NCBI GenBank assembly: GCA_963693085.1
Contig: OY856410.1
Location: 888,721,835 to 888,785,834, forward strand
DNA: 64,000 nucleotides
Direction: 5' to 3'
Source: Alisma plantago-aquatica
Taxonomy: Eukaryota > Streptophyta > Magnoliopsida > Alismatales > Alismataceae
Made by a program: the position numbers and the translations under genes. This document shows, piece after piece, positions 32,680-45,762 of the stretch; the first letter of the stretch is position 1; each line of letters opens with the position of its first letter. Below the pieces are notes generated by a model. It saw only the letters and a program-made list of their open reading frames with translations, did not search any database and had not been told where the DNA came from.

Positions 32680-35600
32680 TGTGAGAACCTGTTACTCTAA
32701 ATGAGATTACTAAAAACATAAAACACAATCAATCAACAATTAACCACATACCAAAAATATGGGTAAACTAAAACTGATTTCAACATCAGCACCCACTCAG
32801 AAATGTTTGAATAAGATCCCAACATCTTTATTGTACCCATACTATTCCAAGAATTTGATACAAATTGTTCTATCTCCTTAGCCACAACATATATACATAG
32901 GAGAACAATATTCATATATGCCACACAAACAAGCATTAATATGCTAACAAAAGTTCTATTTGTTTGAAACACCATATACAAACATGTCATGCCCGAGCCT
33001 GAGAGTACAGGGATGACTCTAGGACACACTAGACATTTAATCAACTTTCTCAAAGATTCATTACTATAGCTCCTCTTTGCTGCCACATATTTGTTTTTGT
33101 CACTTTCGATTACCTAAAAAAAATGTGGTGAACCACAAGGGTGAGACCCATGTCCCAACAAGAGATATAACCTCCAACAATGCTTATTGATTACAACATT
33201 TTAAATAGTAGATAACTAAGAAGTTGGAGTATTCAATAATCAATTGAACAGATTGAATAGTTCAAGTATGCTAAATAGATTAAGCAATTAATCTTAGAAA
33301 CAAGTATGATAATCAATGCATATAGATAACAAATAAATCCATTCCTTTGTATAAATATCTACTCAAATATCATCAAATTGAATGTAATAACAATCATTAT
33401 CATTAATCTGACTATCATCATATTCCTTGCTAACAACACAAGCAATCTAGTAGCATAAGCAACCTTGACATCATGAATATGTCTAGTAACATAACATGGC
33501 TATCAATATTGGCATCTCAAATAAAGGGAATAGATATATATATCATACATAGAACTAACATCATAGCACAATTAACTACATAAGAATTAGTAGTTTAAGC
33601 ATTTCTAATTACATAGGCATGTCTAGCAATATTAAACATAGCTAGAAGCAGCATCTTAACCATCAATCTCAGCATATTTGACAACATAAGCATGTTTACA
33701 ACATGAGCATAACAACAACATAAGCATATCTATTATCTCTTATTGTACTATACATGATCTTAGTGAAAAGAAAGCAAACAAGGGTTATCATCCAATATGA
33801 AGCGTTGTGTATAACCATAAATAGGTATGCTACATGACTGTCTTACATCTTTTATTATGCCCTGAAGAAATTGAGGATACCACTCAAAATCCAATTGACC
33901 ACTGCTAAGTCGAAATCAGTGCCATACAAGATCTAGGAAGAGGCAGACTCCTAAGATCTTCTCTGCCCCCAGTCAATACGGGTCCACCACAGTGACACAT
34001 AAGGTCAAACTACTAATAGCCTAGTCCATCCTTGGTACAGGTCATGGCACAAGTGAAAGGAGGTGCGTACGGATACCCTACCATCTGAGGTACAACCACA
34101 GTTGTCCTCCAATATCATCACATAAATAATCACCGAGACATGACCACAGCCGTTCTCAATCAAATCAGATGTATGAGGCATGACCATAGCCAACCTCTAC
34201 AATTTGCATTGTGGATGACAAGGATATATCCCCAACCTACCACCCCCACATACTCAATAGTATGCGCTCTAAGATTCCCTTAGGAATATAGTTTCACCAT
34301 CTAGCAAGTTCTGACACTGAAGATGGCTCTATGGCACAGGGCACTACATGATTAGAGTTTCACTTGATTAGTTATGCCAATTTGGTGAATTAAGGTTGCA
34401 TCAAACAAGTTGACATACAAACCCTAATTAACTTCTAGCAAGCACATAAATATAGAAACTTCAAAAGACATAAAACATGTGAAACATAATTTCTCATCTC
34501 ATAATCACATGGCACTATTCACTTACCATTCATGAGGCTACACTAGTCATCATACTATCACGAGATATAAATCCTTTTCACAATATCACAAGGTATCAAC
34601 CCTTATCAACATAAGAGGATTTCACCTGATTCATGGCTCAACCATGCCCAAAGGTCATTAAGACCATCATACTATCACATGATATAAAATCCTTTTCACA
34701 ATATCACATGATATCAACCCTTATCAACACAAGAGGATTACACCTCATTTAGGGCTCAACCATGCCCAAAGGTCATTAAGACCATCATACTATTCCCTAT
34801 AAGATCATCATTATCTTTGCATGCCTTATAACAAGACTCAACAACATCACTTACATATAATACACCAGATCAACACAATATATTCATTAATGAACTAGGA
34901 GATATTCATAAACAATCATAGCAGAGTTATATTAACATTAAGAACATTCCTTTATTACATCAACATGCAAGGAATCTAGATATGATTAACCCTCATCATA
35001 TTCATAATGCACATGTTTAGCATAAGAAAGCATAACCATGTAGCTATGATAACCACCAATTAACATATCAAGGTTGTGATCATATTAAGGAGGTTATTCC
35101 ACCATCATTACATCAGATAAGAATGTTAAAAATGAATACTCATCTTTATCTATTTGCATTAGAGTTAGGTTCACAAGATAAATTATATTAATGTTACTAG
35201 TCAGCACTCATACCCAAACCCTAACTCACGACATCCCCATTGGATCATGGTTGCATAAGGTGAAGCATAACCATCACATTCCATAGCATTCTCAAGAATG
35301 AACCCACACATAAATCAAGGTGCAACCATCGAGTTATAGAATACTAGGGTTTCAACAATAGTAACAAAGTACTCCATGATTGTATTAGTCATTCAAGGAC
35401 TATTCATACCCAATTACCATCATTTAGTTATATTAAAGTTAGGTATAACAAGCTATACCTCATTACGGTTACATATCAACACAATATTACTATCATCCCT
35501 TCTATTCATATGAGTGAATAGGTAAGACTACCTTATTAAGGGTAACCCTCCATTTGTTCCATAATCATTCAACCCATATCACCATACCACAATGTCACCC

Positions 35601-37708
35601 AAAACCATTGGATGTTTAAAAGGTAAGACCATTGGTTGTTTACATAAGTAAAACCCTTGGGTAAACCACCAATGAATTCCTTGATTTGTTCTCTAGAAAG
35701 AGTCACCATCTAACCCTAGACATCCCTTGATTAGCAACACAAAAAGTTCCATTGAGAGTAGGGTAAAACCCACAATCGATTGTTCATTTAAAACAAGCCA
35801 TCTATTGTAAACAAGTAAGCTCCTTAAGTTTATCATATAAAGGAAACCCTCTAAATCACATTATTAGGACCAACATATTACATTAGACATCATTCCACTT
35901 TATTGGAGGAATAAACATTAGATCTTGACCATTGGGTCAAGTTCATAAGTTAAAACCATCAATTACAGTATAGGTCTGACCATTGCATCAAGTGACCCAA
36001 GAAACCATTAGTCTAAGGCTTTATTGATGCTACAACTACAATACTTAACTCAACATAGGTTTTAGATACCTGATCCACCATCATTAGTGACCATTAAATC
36101 ACCATAGGTTGTTAGATCAACACTATATTCATTAGTCAACATCAAATATTAAGCTAATGTAATCATTGATTGATAACATCAGTAGGGTACTTAATGGTTG
36201 ATAATTAAACTTCTAATTGATCGATAACCTGACCTAACGGGGTGACCATAGGTCATCATCATCTGACACCTATGATCCCAACCATCAGTTGTCATAAAGA
36301 CAACACCATAGGGTTCTTGTAATGGTACCATCACCGGGTCATGGGTTTATAGAATAAATCAGCTTTAAACCCTAAAATTGACCATTGGTTGATAGGTGTT
36401 TAGCACCATAGGTTGTCAAACCAACCTGATCCAAGTCATAGTATACCTTAGGAATAATGTACACATGAACACAGGTTCATCTAGAATTGAAATCATAACA
36501 TGAAATATTATAAAAATCAAAATCCAAGTCAAGCATAGCTTTTTAGTTCATGGATCATCATTTTCAAGCAAGAACATGATCTAGAAAGCTTATGGTAAGC
36601 TTATGGTAAGCAATAAATGTGGAGAAAGTTATAAAATTTGCCTCTAATGAGAAGATGAAACCCCAAATAGAAGAAAACTCGAGCAGGTAGGGTAGAAAAT
36701 CCAAGTATAAGTTGTGAACTCATCCATCTAGCACCTTTTTTCATCAAATGAGCAAAGCCTAAGCATAAGGAGCAAGAAAGGTTGGATTTTAGAGCTTTAG
36801 AGCAATTGCTACCATGGAACAACAAGGTTCCGACCTGGAGAAAGGTAGGAGGAAGGATAACAATGAAATAAACTGAGGAAATAAGGGGATTCTTACTCTT
36901 TTAGGCCAAGATCACTAAAAGGAAGCCTTTTAAGCCCTAAAAGGAAGTCAATTGCAACCCTAGATCCTTTTTCCAAGAAGGTCCCCACTTTCTTCTTCCT
37001 TAGACAGGAAAATTCGCAGCAGCACAGAGGGAGGATGAGGTTTGTAGAAGGAGGGAAGTGGTGGAGAGAAAATGGTTCATTTTGGTGCTTAGGGATAAGT
37101 ATATGAAACTTTAAGATAAAGAAAAAGAAAAGGTTGAAGTTCTAGTATCTTTCCAAGTGTCCATGGCCTTAAACCAATAAGAATATACAAGCACACACAC
37201 AAGCAGCTCCCCCACCGTCCATAGAAACATGCTTATCCCTCATTTCTTGAATTTCCAAGAAAAACAATAACTCATTAGTTGATAGATACTAAAGGTAGCT
37301 TATCCATGAAGGGTTAAACCCTAAAATACCCTTGATGAAAACACTTTCAAACCATGGCTCATCCATGAAGGGGTAAACCCTAAAATATCCTTGGAGGAAA
37401 CACTTCAAAACAAGGTTTAAATAGGCTCCCCATGGCTCAAAAATCTCAAGAATTATGTGATAATATCCAAGGAACATAATGCAAGTGATAATGCAAATAA
37501 AACCTCTCAAATGGGTAAATTTTAAAAAAGTCCAAAATGTGCATAAAATGGCATAACTTGCTCAAACAGTGTCCAAATTGGACCAAATTTGAAACTTAAG
37601 CTTGTCTTATGATTTCAAAGTAGATAACAAGGTTATATTAGGGTTATAAGAATTCAATTCTGATAATTCAGCTTATTCAATTCATGAAGCAAGTTTAGGG
37701 GCCTTACA
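32680..37708 (-). repeat. 3' giant LTR, 5029 bp
   Basis: TG...CA ends (minus: TGTAAGGCCCC...GTTCTCACA). It carries a 117-bp tandem duplication (34548-34782). It also has long tracts of ACCATTGGTTG-like phrases (35590-36420) in the position of the CGACC array of the related chromovirus LTR. A minus frame at 36825-36601 (74 codons from a CCATGG start) has no known domain. No clear TATA box was found. Confidence 0.85.
34548..34782. repeat. 117-bp tandem duplication, two units (3' LTR)
   Basis: Units start CATCATACTATCACGAG (34548) and CATCATACTATCACATG (34665); the phrase returns at 34783. The same pair occurs in the other LTR. Confidence 0.9.
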
Positions 37709-40030
37709 ACTATAAAACCCTAACAGGGATTTTTCCCCTAAAATCCAAGGTAAACAAAGATGGGTACTTCCTTTGCACCTCATCATATTACCTTCACAAG
37801 GTTACTTGCATATCATGGTGATGTCACATGATTCATGCATATCTCATCTTGGGTCATCACAAAAACCCCCACCTAAGAAGACATTCTCGATATGGAATGT
37901 TGAAACTTGTTGTGTCATCTGTACAACTCTAGTGGTAATGTTCAACTTTAAATTCTAGCTATCATCCTAAAATTATATCTATTGTATCAACACATTACTC
38001 AAAAGTTATACGTGCTAGATTTTTACCAATCATGACATGTGTCCCATACCATTCCTTGAATCGTAAAAAAGGTGATGTATCCATCCTTTTTTTTATATAC
38101 ACTGACACTTGAACACTTGTAAGTTCTTTTTCAGCATCAAAAGAAATGTTGACGCTGGCACCTATCATTCCATACAAGGAAACATCATTCCTAGTCAACC
38201 TTGTTAGGGGTGAAACAACAACACTATCTTCACCTTACTAGGATTTACACAACCTACTTAGAATACATATCATGATCCCATAAAGACATTTAATCAACCC
38301 CATCTCACTCTTGTTCAACTTGTCTCATAGCTATAGCTGCTTCAGAAACCCTAAGGTTTTTGAAGCAATATTGATCATATTTTTGACCATATTTGAAATA
38401 CTTTGACATGTCATCATTCAAAGCTTGATATAACTTGTATGACATGATTGGAACACTTTGTTCCTCCTATTCATATATTCTATTGGTACATTGGTTATTC
38501 TAAAGGGGAAAACCCTAAACTCACCATGGTCATGTAACTTATGTCATTCATTCTAACTATTATGTATAAAGGATATTTTATCTTAAAGGAACATGACGGC
38601 ACATCTTTACTGATCAACAAACCATCTATCCTTGATAGTGGTCTTGCCCAGCTATCACTGAACCATACACAACATTATAGAATCACTTTTTTTTTTCCTT
38701 CCAAACAACACTTATAGGTTCATCATCAACTCTCTCTCCCTCTCTTTCTAAGGGGGAGGAACACTTGGAATGTTCATTTAATAAACATCTCTAACCTTCA
38801 CATATTTCTCATACTATTAATACATCTTGGATACTAGGATTCATTACCTTGGTATCCACCTCATGTGCTATAAGGAACTCACATCATTATCTCATCCACT
38901 TTTACCAACATAACAAATATCAAGACATATAAGAGGAGTCTTCCTAATTATTGGAAGGCTCAAAAGCAAAGTCATCACAAAATTTATGATCTTGGAACCA
39001 TAGTCCAAACAACCTTATGCTATAATAAGCTATCCATCCTTATGTTTACAATGAATCTAAACATACCAAGTGGCAATGATCCACTTGAAAGTTGTGCCCT
39101 GGAAAGGAAAGACACAAAGGGAAACACACTTCCCACATCATAGCAACATTATTCAAGGGTCACTAGCAAAAAGGTAACCAATTCTATTTCCATTATGTAG
39201 GTTACAACTTCTAATGTATCATTTTACCTTTTTCATTTTAGGTTCCTTACCATTAGCATCGGAATCATCATGATTAACATATCTCATTACTCCTTCCTTG
39301 ATGACTATTTATCACACTTGGGTATGTTCTCTTATTTTATTATATTTTTCAACCACTTATCAATAGGTAAATCATTATATTCCACATTTTCTTCATTAAA
39401 CATGGATCACCTACCTTAATTTCTTTCAAATGCCATGCTTATTTTACATTATCACTTTATTACACACATAGGTTGGTCTGAGATTAACTCAAGTTTCACC
39501 TTATTCCTTTGTCATTGTTCCCATTTATCTTCTCATTTTATACTTATCATTGGAGTTCTCTCCATCTTATGTGGATTTCATACCTTGAATCACTTTATAA
39601 GCATAGAATTATTTGTCTTTTACTTTATTATCTTCTTGAATCACATCTTTAAGAACTCCTATTTTTCTAATTTGTATTCAGATTTAGATTTCATGGTGTT
39701 GTATCTTTCTCTTATAGTTACCAAACATTCAAATTTTTATAGATTATGATGTAATTCACATCTTCTTTAAGGTAGGATTGAGATATTCATACCATGATTT
39801 CTTATTCATTATGCTCTTTAGATTGTCTCAAAATGACTACTTGATTAGAGTAATCAGAAAGACAACAATCTAAAAGTTCCATACTTACCTTTTCTTCAAT
39901 AATTGAATACCTGGCCAGGGCATCCAAGTACTAATATTAGGCAGTATGCACCATATTTTTATGTCATATTCCTAATTTTAACATCATCCTAGTCCTAATT
40001 CCTAGTGTCCCTGTAGACTCAGTGAACCTA
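37709..40030 (-). pseudogene. Degenerate gypsy pol interior with large deletions
   Basis: On the minus strand, protease-like sequence (about 39130-38980, FIVNIRMDSLL region) is followed by traces of the RT N-terminal block (38850-38740, around CCTCCCCCTTAG). The RT/RNase H border follows as an open frame 38198-37995 (MTRNDVSLYGMIG, then KELTSVQVSVYI). These keep the order of the chromovirus copy at 21200-19850 but are compressed to 1.5 kb. Integrase is essentially gone. The segment 39200-40030 should hold gag but shows no capsid or zinc knuckle that I can recognise. Confidence 0.6.
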
Positions 40031-40047
40031 AAGCTCTGATACCAACT
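40031..40047 (-). other. Primer-binding site (tRNA-iMet) of the giant-LTR element
   Basis: The minus strand reads AGTTGGTATCAGAGCTT beside the LTR. It contains an intact TGGTATCAGAGC. Confidence 0.85.
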
Positions 40048-41940
40048 TGTGAGAACATGTTACTCTAAATGAGATTACTAAAAACATAAAACAAAATCAA
40101 TCACCAATTAACCATATACCCAAAAATATGGATAAATTAAAATTGATTTCAACGTCAGCACCCTCTCAGAAACTATTGAATAAGATCCCAACATCTTTCT
40201 TGTATCCATACTATTCCAAGAATTTGATACAAATGGTTCTATCTCCTTAGCCACAACATATATGTACAGGAGAACAATATTTATATATGCCACACAAATA
40301 AGCATTAACATGTTAACAAAAGTTGTATTTGTTTAAAACACCATATACAAACATTTCTTGCCCGGACCTGAGAGTATAGGGACGACTCTAGGACACACTA
40401 GACATCTAATCAACTTCTCTAAGATTCATTACTATAGCTCCTCTTTGCTTCCACATATTTGTTTTTGTCACTTCCGATTACCTAAACAAATGTGGAGAAC
40501 CACAAGGGTGAGACCCATGTCCCAGCAAGTGATATAACCTCCAGCAATGCTTATTGATTACAACATTTTAAATAGTAGATAACTAAGCAGTTGGAGTATT
40601 CAATAATCAATTAAATAGATTGAAGAGTTCAAGTATGCTAAACAGATTAAGCAATTAATCTTAGCAACAAGTATGATCATCAATGCATATATAGATAACA
40701 AATACATCCATTTATTTGGATAAATATCTACTCAAATAACATCAAATTGCATCTAATAACAATAATTATCATTAATCTGACTATCATCATATTCCTTGCT
40801 AACAGCACAACCAATCTAGTAGCATAAGCAACCTTGACATCATAAATATGTCAAGTAACATAATATGGCTATCAATATTGGCATCTCAAATAAAGGGAAC
40901 AGATATATATATCATATGTAGAACTAACATCATAACACAATTAACTACATAAGCATGATTAGCAATTTAAGCATTTCAAATTACATAGGCATGGCTAGCA
41001 ATATTAAACATATCTAGGAGCAGCATCTTAACCATCAATGTCAGTATATTTGACAACATAAGCGTGTTTACAACATATATAAACATGTTTACAACATGAG
41101 CATAACTACAACATAAGCATATCTATTATCTCTTATTGTACTATACATGATCTCAGTGAAAAGAAAGCAAACAAGGGTTATCATCTAATATGGAGCATTG
41201 TGTATAACCCTAAATAGATATGCTACATGGTTGCCTTACATTTTTTATTATGCCCTGAGGAAATTGAGGATACCACTCAAAATCCGACTGACCACTGCTA
41301 AGTCAAAATCAATGTCATACAAGATCTAGGAAGAGCCAGAATCCTAAGATCTTCTCCTCCCTCAATTAGTATGGGTCCACCACAGCGACACATAAGGTCC
41401 AGCTACTAACAACCTAGTCTGTCCTTGGTATAGGTCATGGCACTGGTGAAAGGAGGTGGGTATGCATACCCTACCATCCGAGGTACAACCACAGTTGTCC
41501 TCCAATCTCATCACATAAATAATCATCAAGACGCGACCATAGCCATTCTCAATCACATCATATGTATGAGGTATGACCATAGCCAACCTCCATAATCTGC
41601 ATTGTAGATGAGAAGGATATATCCTTGACCTGCCAACCCCACATACTCAATAGTTTGTGCTCTAATTTTCCCTTAGGAATACTCGTTTCACCATCCAGCT
41701 AGTTCTAACACTAAAGATGGCTCTACGGTACAGGGCACCACATGATTAGAGTTTTACTCGATTAGTTATGCCAATTGGGTGAATTAAGGCTGCATCAAAC
41801 AAGTGGACATACAAACCCTAATTCACTTCTATCAAGCATATAAATATCACAACTTCAAAAGATATAAAACATGTGGAAAAAAATTCTCATCTCATCATCA
41901 CATGGTACTATTCACTTACCATTTATGAGGCTACACTAGT

Positions 41941-42175
41941 CATCATACTATCACGAGATATAAATCCTTTTCACAATATCATAGGGTATCAACCCTTATC
42001 AACACAAGAGGGTTACACCTCATTCTGGGCTCTACCATGCCCAAAGGTCATTAAGACCATCATACTATCACAGGATATAAAATCCTTTTCACAATATCAC
42101 AGGGTATCAACCCTTATCAACACAAGAGGATTACACCTCATTTAGGGCTCAACCATGCCCAAAGGTCATTAAGAC
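41941..42175. repeat. 117-bp tandem duplication, two units (5' LTR)
   Basis: Units start at 41941 and 42058, and the phrase returns at 42176. The spacing is identical to the 3' LTR copy, so the duplication predates insertion. Confidence 0.9.
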
Positions 42176-43055
42176 CATCATACTATTCCCTACAAGATCA
42201 TCATTATCTTTTCATGCCTTATAACAAGAATCAACAACATCACTTACATATAATACACCAAATCCACACAATATTGCATTAATGAGCTAGGAGATATTCA
42301 TAAACAATCATAGCAGGGTTATATTAACATTAAGAACATTCCTTTATTACATCAACATGCAAGGAATCTAGATATTATTGACCCTCATCATATTCATAAT
42401 GCACATGTTTAGCATAAGAAAGTATCAGCCATGTGGCTATGATAATCACCAATTAACATATCAAGGTTATGATCACATTAAGGAGGTTATTCCACCATCA
42501 TTCCATCATATAAGAATGTTAAACATGAATACTCATCTTTATGTATTTGCATTAGAGTTAGGTTCACAAGATAAATTATATTAATGTTACTAATCAACAC
42601 TAATACCCAAACCCTAACTCATGACATCCCCATTGGATCATGGATGCATAAGGTGAAGCATCACCGTCACATTCCATACCATTCTCAAGTATGAACCCAC
42701 ACATAAATCAAGGTGTAACCATCGATTTATAGCATACTAGGGTTTCAACAATAGTAACAGAGTACTCCATGATTGTATTAGTCATTCAAGGACTATTCAT
42801 ACCCAATTACCATAATTTAGTTATATTAAAGCTAGGTATAACAAGCTATACCTCATTGGGGTTACATATCAACACAATATGATTATCATCCCTTCTATTC
42901 ATTTGAGTGAAAAGGTAAGGCTACCTTATTAAGGGTAACCCTCCATTTGTTCCATCATCATTCAACCCAAATCACCATACCACAATGTCACCCAGAACCA
43001 TTGGATGTTTAAAAAATAAGACCATTGGTTGTTTACATAAGTAAACACCTTGGAT

Positions 43056-44469
43056 AAACCACCAATGAATTCCTTGATTTTTATTCTAGAAAGAGTCACC
43101 ATCTAACCCTATACATCCCTTGATTAACAACACAAAAAGTTCCATTAAGAGTAGGGTAAAACCCACAATTGACTATTTGTTTAAAACAAGCCATCCATTG
43201 TCAACATGTAAGATCCTTAAGTTGATCATATAAAGTAAACCCTCTAAATCACATTATTAGGACCAACATATTACATTATCCATCATTCCACTTTATTGGA
43301 GGAATAAACATTAGATCTTGACCATTGGGTCAAGTTCATAAGTTAAAACCATCAATTACAGTATAGGTCTGACCATTGCATCAAGTGACCCAAGAAACCA
43401 TTTGTCTAAGGCTTAATTGATGCTACAAATACAATGCTTAACTCAACATAGGTTGTAGAGACCTGATCCACCATCATTAGTAACCATTAAATCACCATAG
43501 GTTGTTAGATCAACACTATATTCTTTAATCAGCATCAAATATTGAGCTAATGTCATCATTGATTGATAACATCAGTAGGGTACTTAATGGCTGATCATTA
43601 AATTTCTAATTGATCCAAAACCTGACCTAAGGGGGTGACCATAGGTTGTCACCATCATCTGACACCTTTGATCCCGGCCATCAGTTGTCATAAAGACAAC
43701 ACGATAGGGTTGTTGCAATGGTACCATCATCGGGTCATGCATTTATAGAATAAATCAGCTTTAAACCACCAATGAATTCCATGATTTGTGCTCTAGAAAG
43801 AGTCACCATCTAACCCTATACATCTATTGATTAACAACATAAAAAGTTCCATTAAGAGTAGGGTAAAATCCATAATCGACTATTCATTTAAAACAAGCCA
43901 TCCATTGTCAACAAGTAAGATCCATAAGTTGATCATATAAAGGAAACCCTATAAATCACATTATTAGGACCAACATATTACATTAGCCATCATTCCACTT
44001 TATTGGAGGAATAAACATTAGATCTTGACCATTGGGTCAAGTTCATAAATTAAAAGCATCAATTATAGTATAGGTCTGACCATTGCATCAAGTGACCCAA
44101 GAAACCATTGGTCTAAGGCATAATTGATGCTACAACTACAATGCTTATCTCAACATAGGTTATAGAGACTTGATCCACCATCATTAGTGACCATTAAATC
44201 ACCATAGGTTGTTAGATCAACACTATATTCATTAATCAGCATCAAATATTAAACTAATGTCATCATTGATTGATAACATCAGTAGGGTACTTAATGGTTG
44301 ATCATTAAATTTCTAATTGATCCAAAACCTGACCTAAGGGGGAGACCATAGGTTGTCACCATCATCTGAAACCTTTGATCCCGACCATCCATTGTCATAA
44401 AGACAACACCATCGGGTTGTTGCAATGGTACCATCATTCAGTCATGCGTTTATAGAATAAATCAGCTTT
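43056..44469. repeat. 707-bp tandem duplication unique to the 5' LTR
   Basis: AAACCACCAATGAATTCC begins both units, at 43056 and 43763, and the second unit ends at about 44469 at TAAATCAGCTTTAAACC. The junction shares TTTAAACC with the unit end. The 3' LTR has a single copy. Confidence 0.88.
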
Positions 44470-45762
44470 AAACCCTAAAATTGACCATTGGTTGATAGGT
44501 TCTTAGCACCATAGGTTGTCAAACCAACCTGATCCAAGTCATAGTATACCTTATGAATAATGTACAAATGATCACAGGTTCATCTAGAACTGAAATCAGA
44601 ATTTGAAATATTATAAAAATCAAAATCCAAGTCAAGCATAGCTTTTTAGTGCATGGATCATCATTTTTAAGCAAGAACATGATCTAAAAAGCTTATGGTA
44701 AGCTTATGGTAAGCAATAAATATGGAGCAAGTTATAAAACTTGCCTCTAATGAGAATATGAAACCCCAAAAAGAAGAAAACTTGAGCAGGTAGGGTATAA
44801 AAATCCAAGTATAAGTTGTGAACTCGTCCATCTAGCACCTTTATTCATCAAATGAGCAAAGCCTAAGCATAAGGAGTAAGAAAGGTTGGGTTTAAGAGCT
44901 TTAGAGCAATTTCTACCATGGAACAGCAAGGTTCCGACCTGGAAAAAGGTAGGAGTAAGGATAAAAAAGAAATAAATAGAGGAAAGAAGGGGATTGCTAC
45001 TCTTTTAGGCCAAGTTCACTAAAAGGAATCCTTTTAAGCCCTAAAAGGAAGTAAATTGCAACCTTAGATCCTTTTTCCAAGAAGGTCCCCACTTTCTTCT
45101 TCCTTGGACAGGAAAATTAGTAGAAGCATAGAGGGAGTACGAGGTTTGTTGAAGGAGGGAAGCGGTGGAGAGAAAATGGCTCGTTTTGGTGCTTAGGGAT
45201 AAGTATATGAAACTTTATGATAAAGAAAAAGAAAAGGTTGAAGTTCTAGTATCTTTCCAAGTGCCCATGGCCTTAAACTAATAATAATATAAACACACAC
45301 ACACAAGCATCTCCCCCACCATCCATATAGATGTTCTTATCCCTCGTTTCTTGAATTTCCAAGCAAAACAAATAACTCATTAGTTGATAGCTACTAAAGG
45401 TAGCTCGTCCATGAAGGGGTAAACCCTAAAATACCCTTGAAGAAAACACCTTCAAATAAAGATTTAAATAGGCTCCCCATGGCTCAAAAAGCTCAAGAAT
45501 GATGAGAGAATATCCAAGGAACGTAATGAAAATGATAAACTTCAAAGAAACCCTCTCAATTGAGTAAATTTTAGAAAAGTCCAAAATGTGGATAAAATTG
45601 CATTACTTGCTCAAACAGTGTCCAAATTGGACTAAATTTGAAACTTAAGCTTGTATTATGATTTCAAAGCATATAAAAAGGTTATATTAGGGTTATAATG
45701 ATTCAATTATGATAATTAAACTTATTCAACTCATTAAGAAAGTTTAGGGGCCTTACAAATTT

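Larger units (their letters stand above)
32680..45757 (-). mobile_element. Complete Ty3/gypsy element with giant LTRs, 13,078 bp
   Basis: Ends are TGTGAGAACCTG (32680) and GGGGCCTTACA (45757), flanked by a perfect 5-bp duplication AATTT (32675-32679 and 45758-45762) in copia leader sequence. LTRs are 5029 bp (32680-37708) and 5710 bp (40048-45757). The interior is only 2339 bp, with a PBS beside 40048 and degraded protease and RT traces. So 82 percent of the element is LTR. LTR divergence is around a tenth by eye, which implies an old insertion. The LTRs are related to that of the chromovirus at 13934-17768. Confidence 0.88.
40048..45757 (-). repeat. 5' giant LTR, 5710 bp
   Basis: Collinear with 32680-37708 and longer, mainly because of a 707-bp tandem duplication (43056-44469). 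It carries the same 117-bp duplication (41941-42175). The minus frame 44929-44747 starts at the same CCATGG as in the other LTR and shares about 40 residues before diverging. Confidence 0.85.

Noticed and set aside
36601..44929. Possible host gene family in the 32-46 kb region because of long collinear similarity
   Set aside because: The similarity is the two LTRs of one gypsy element with a perfect AATTT duplication. No exon structure is visible.
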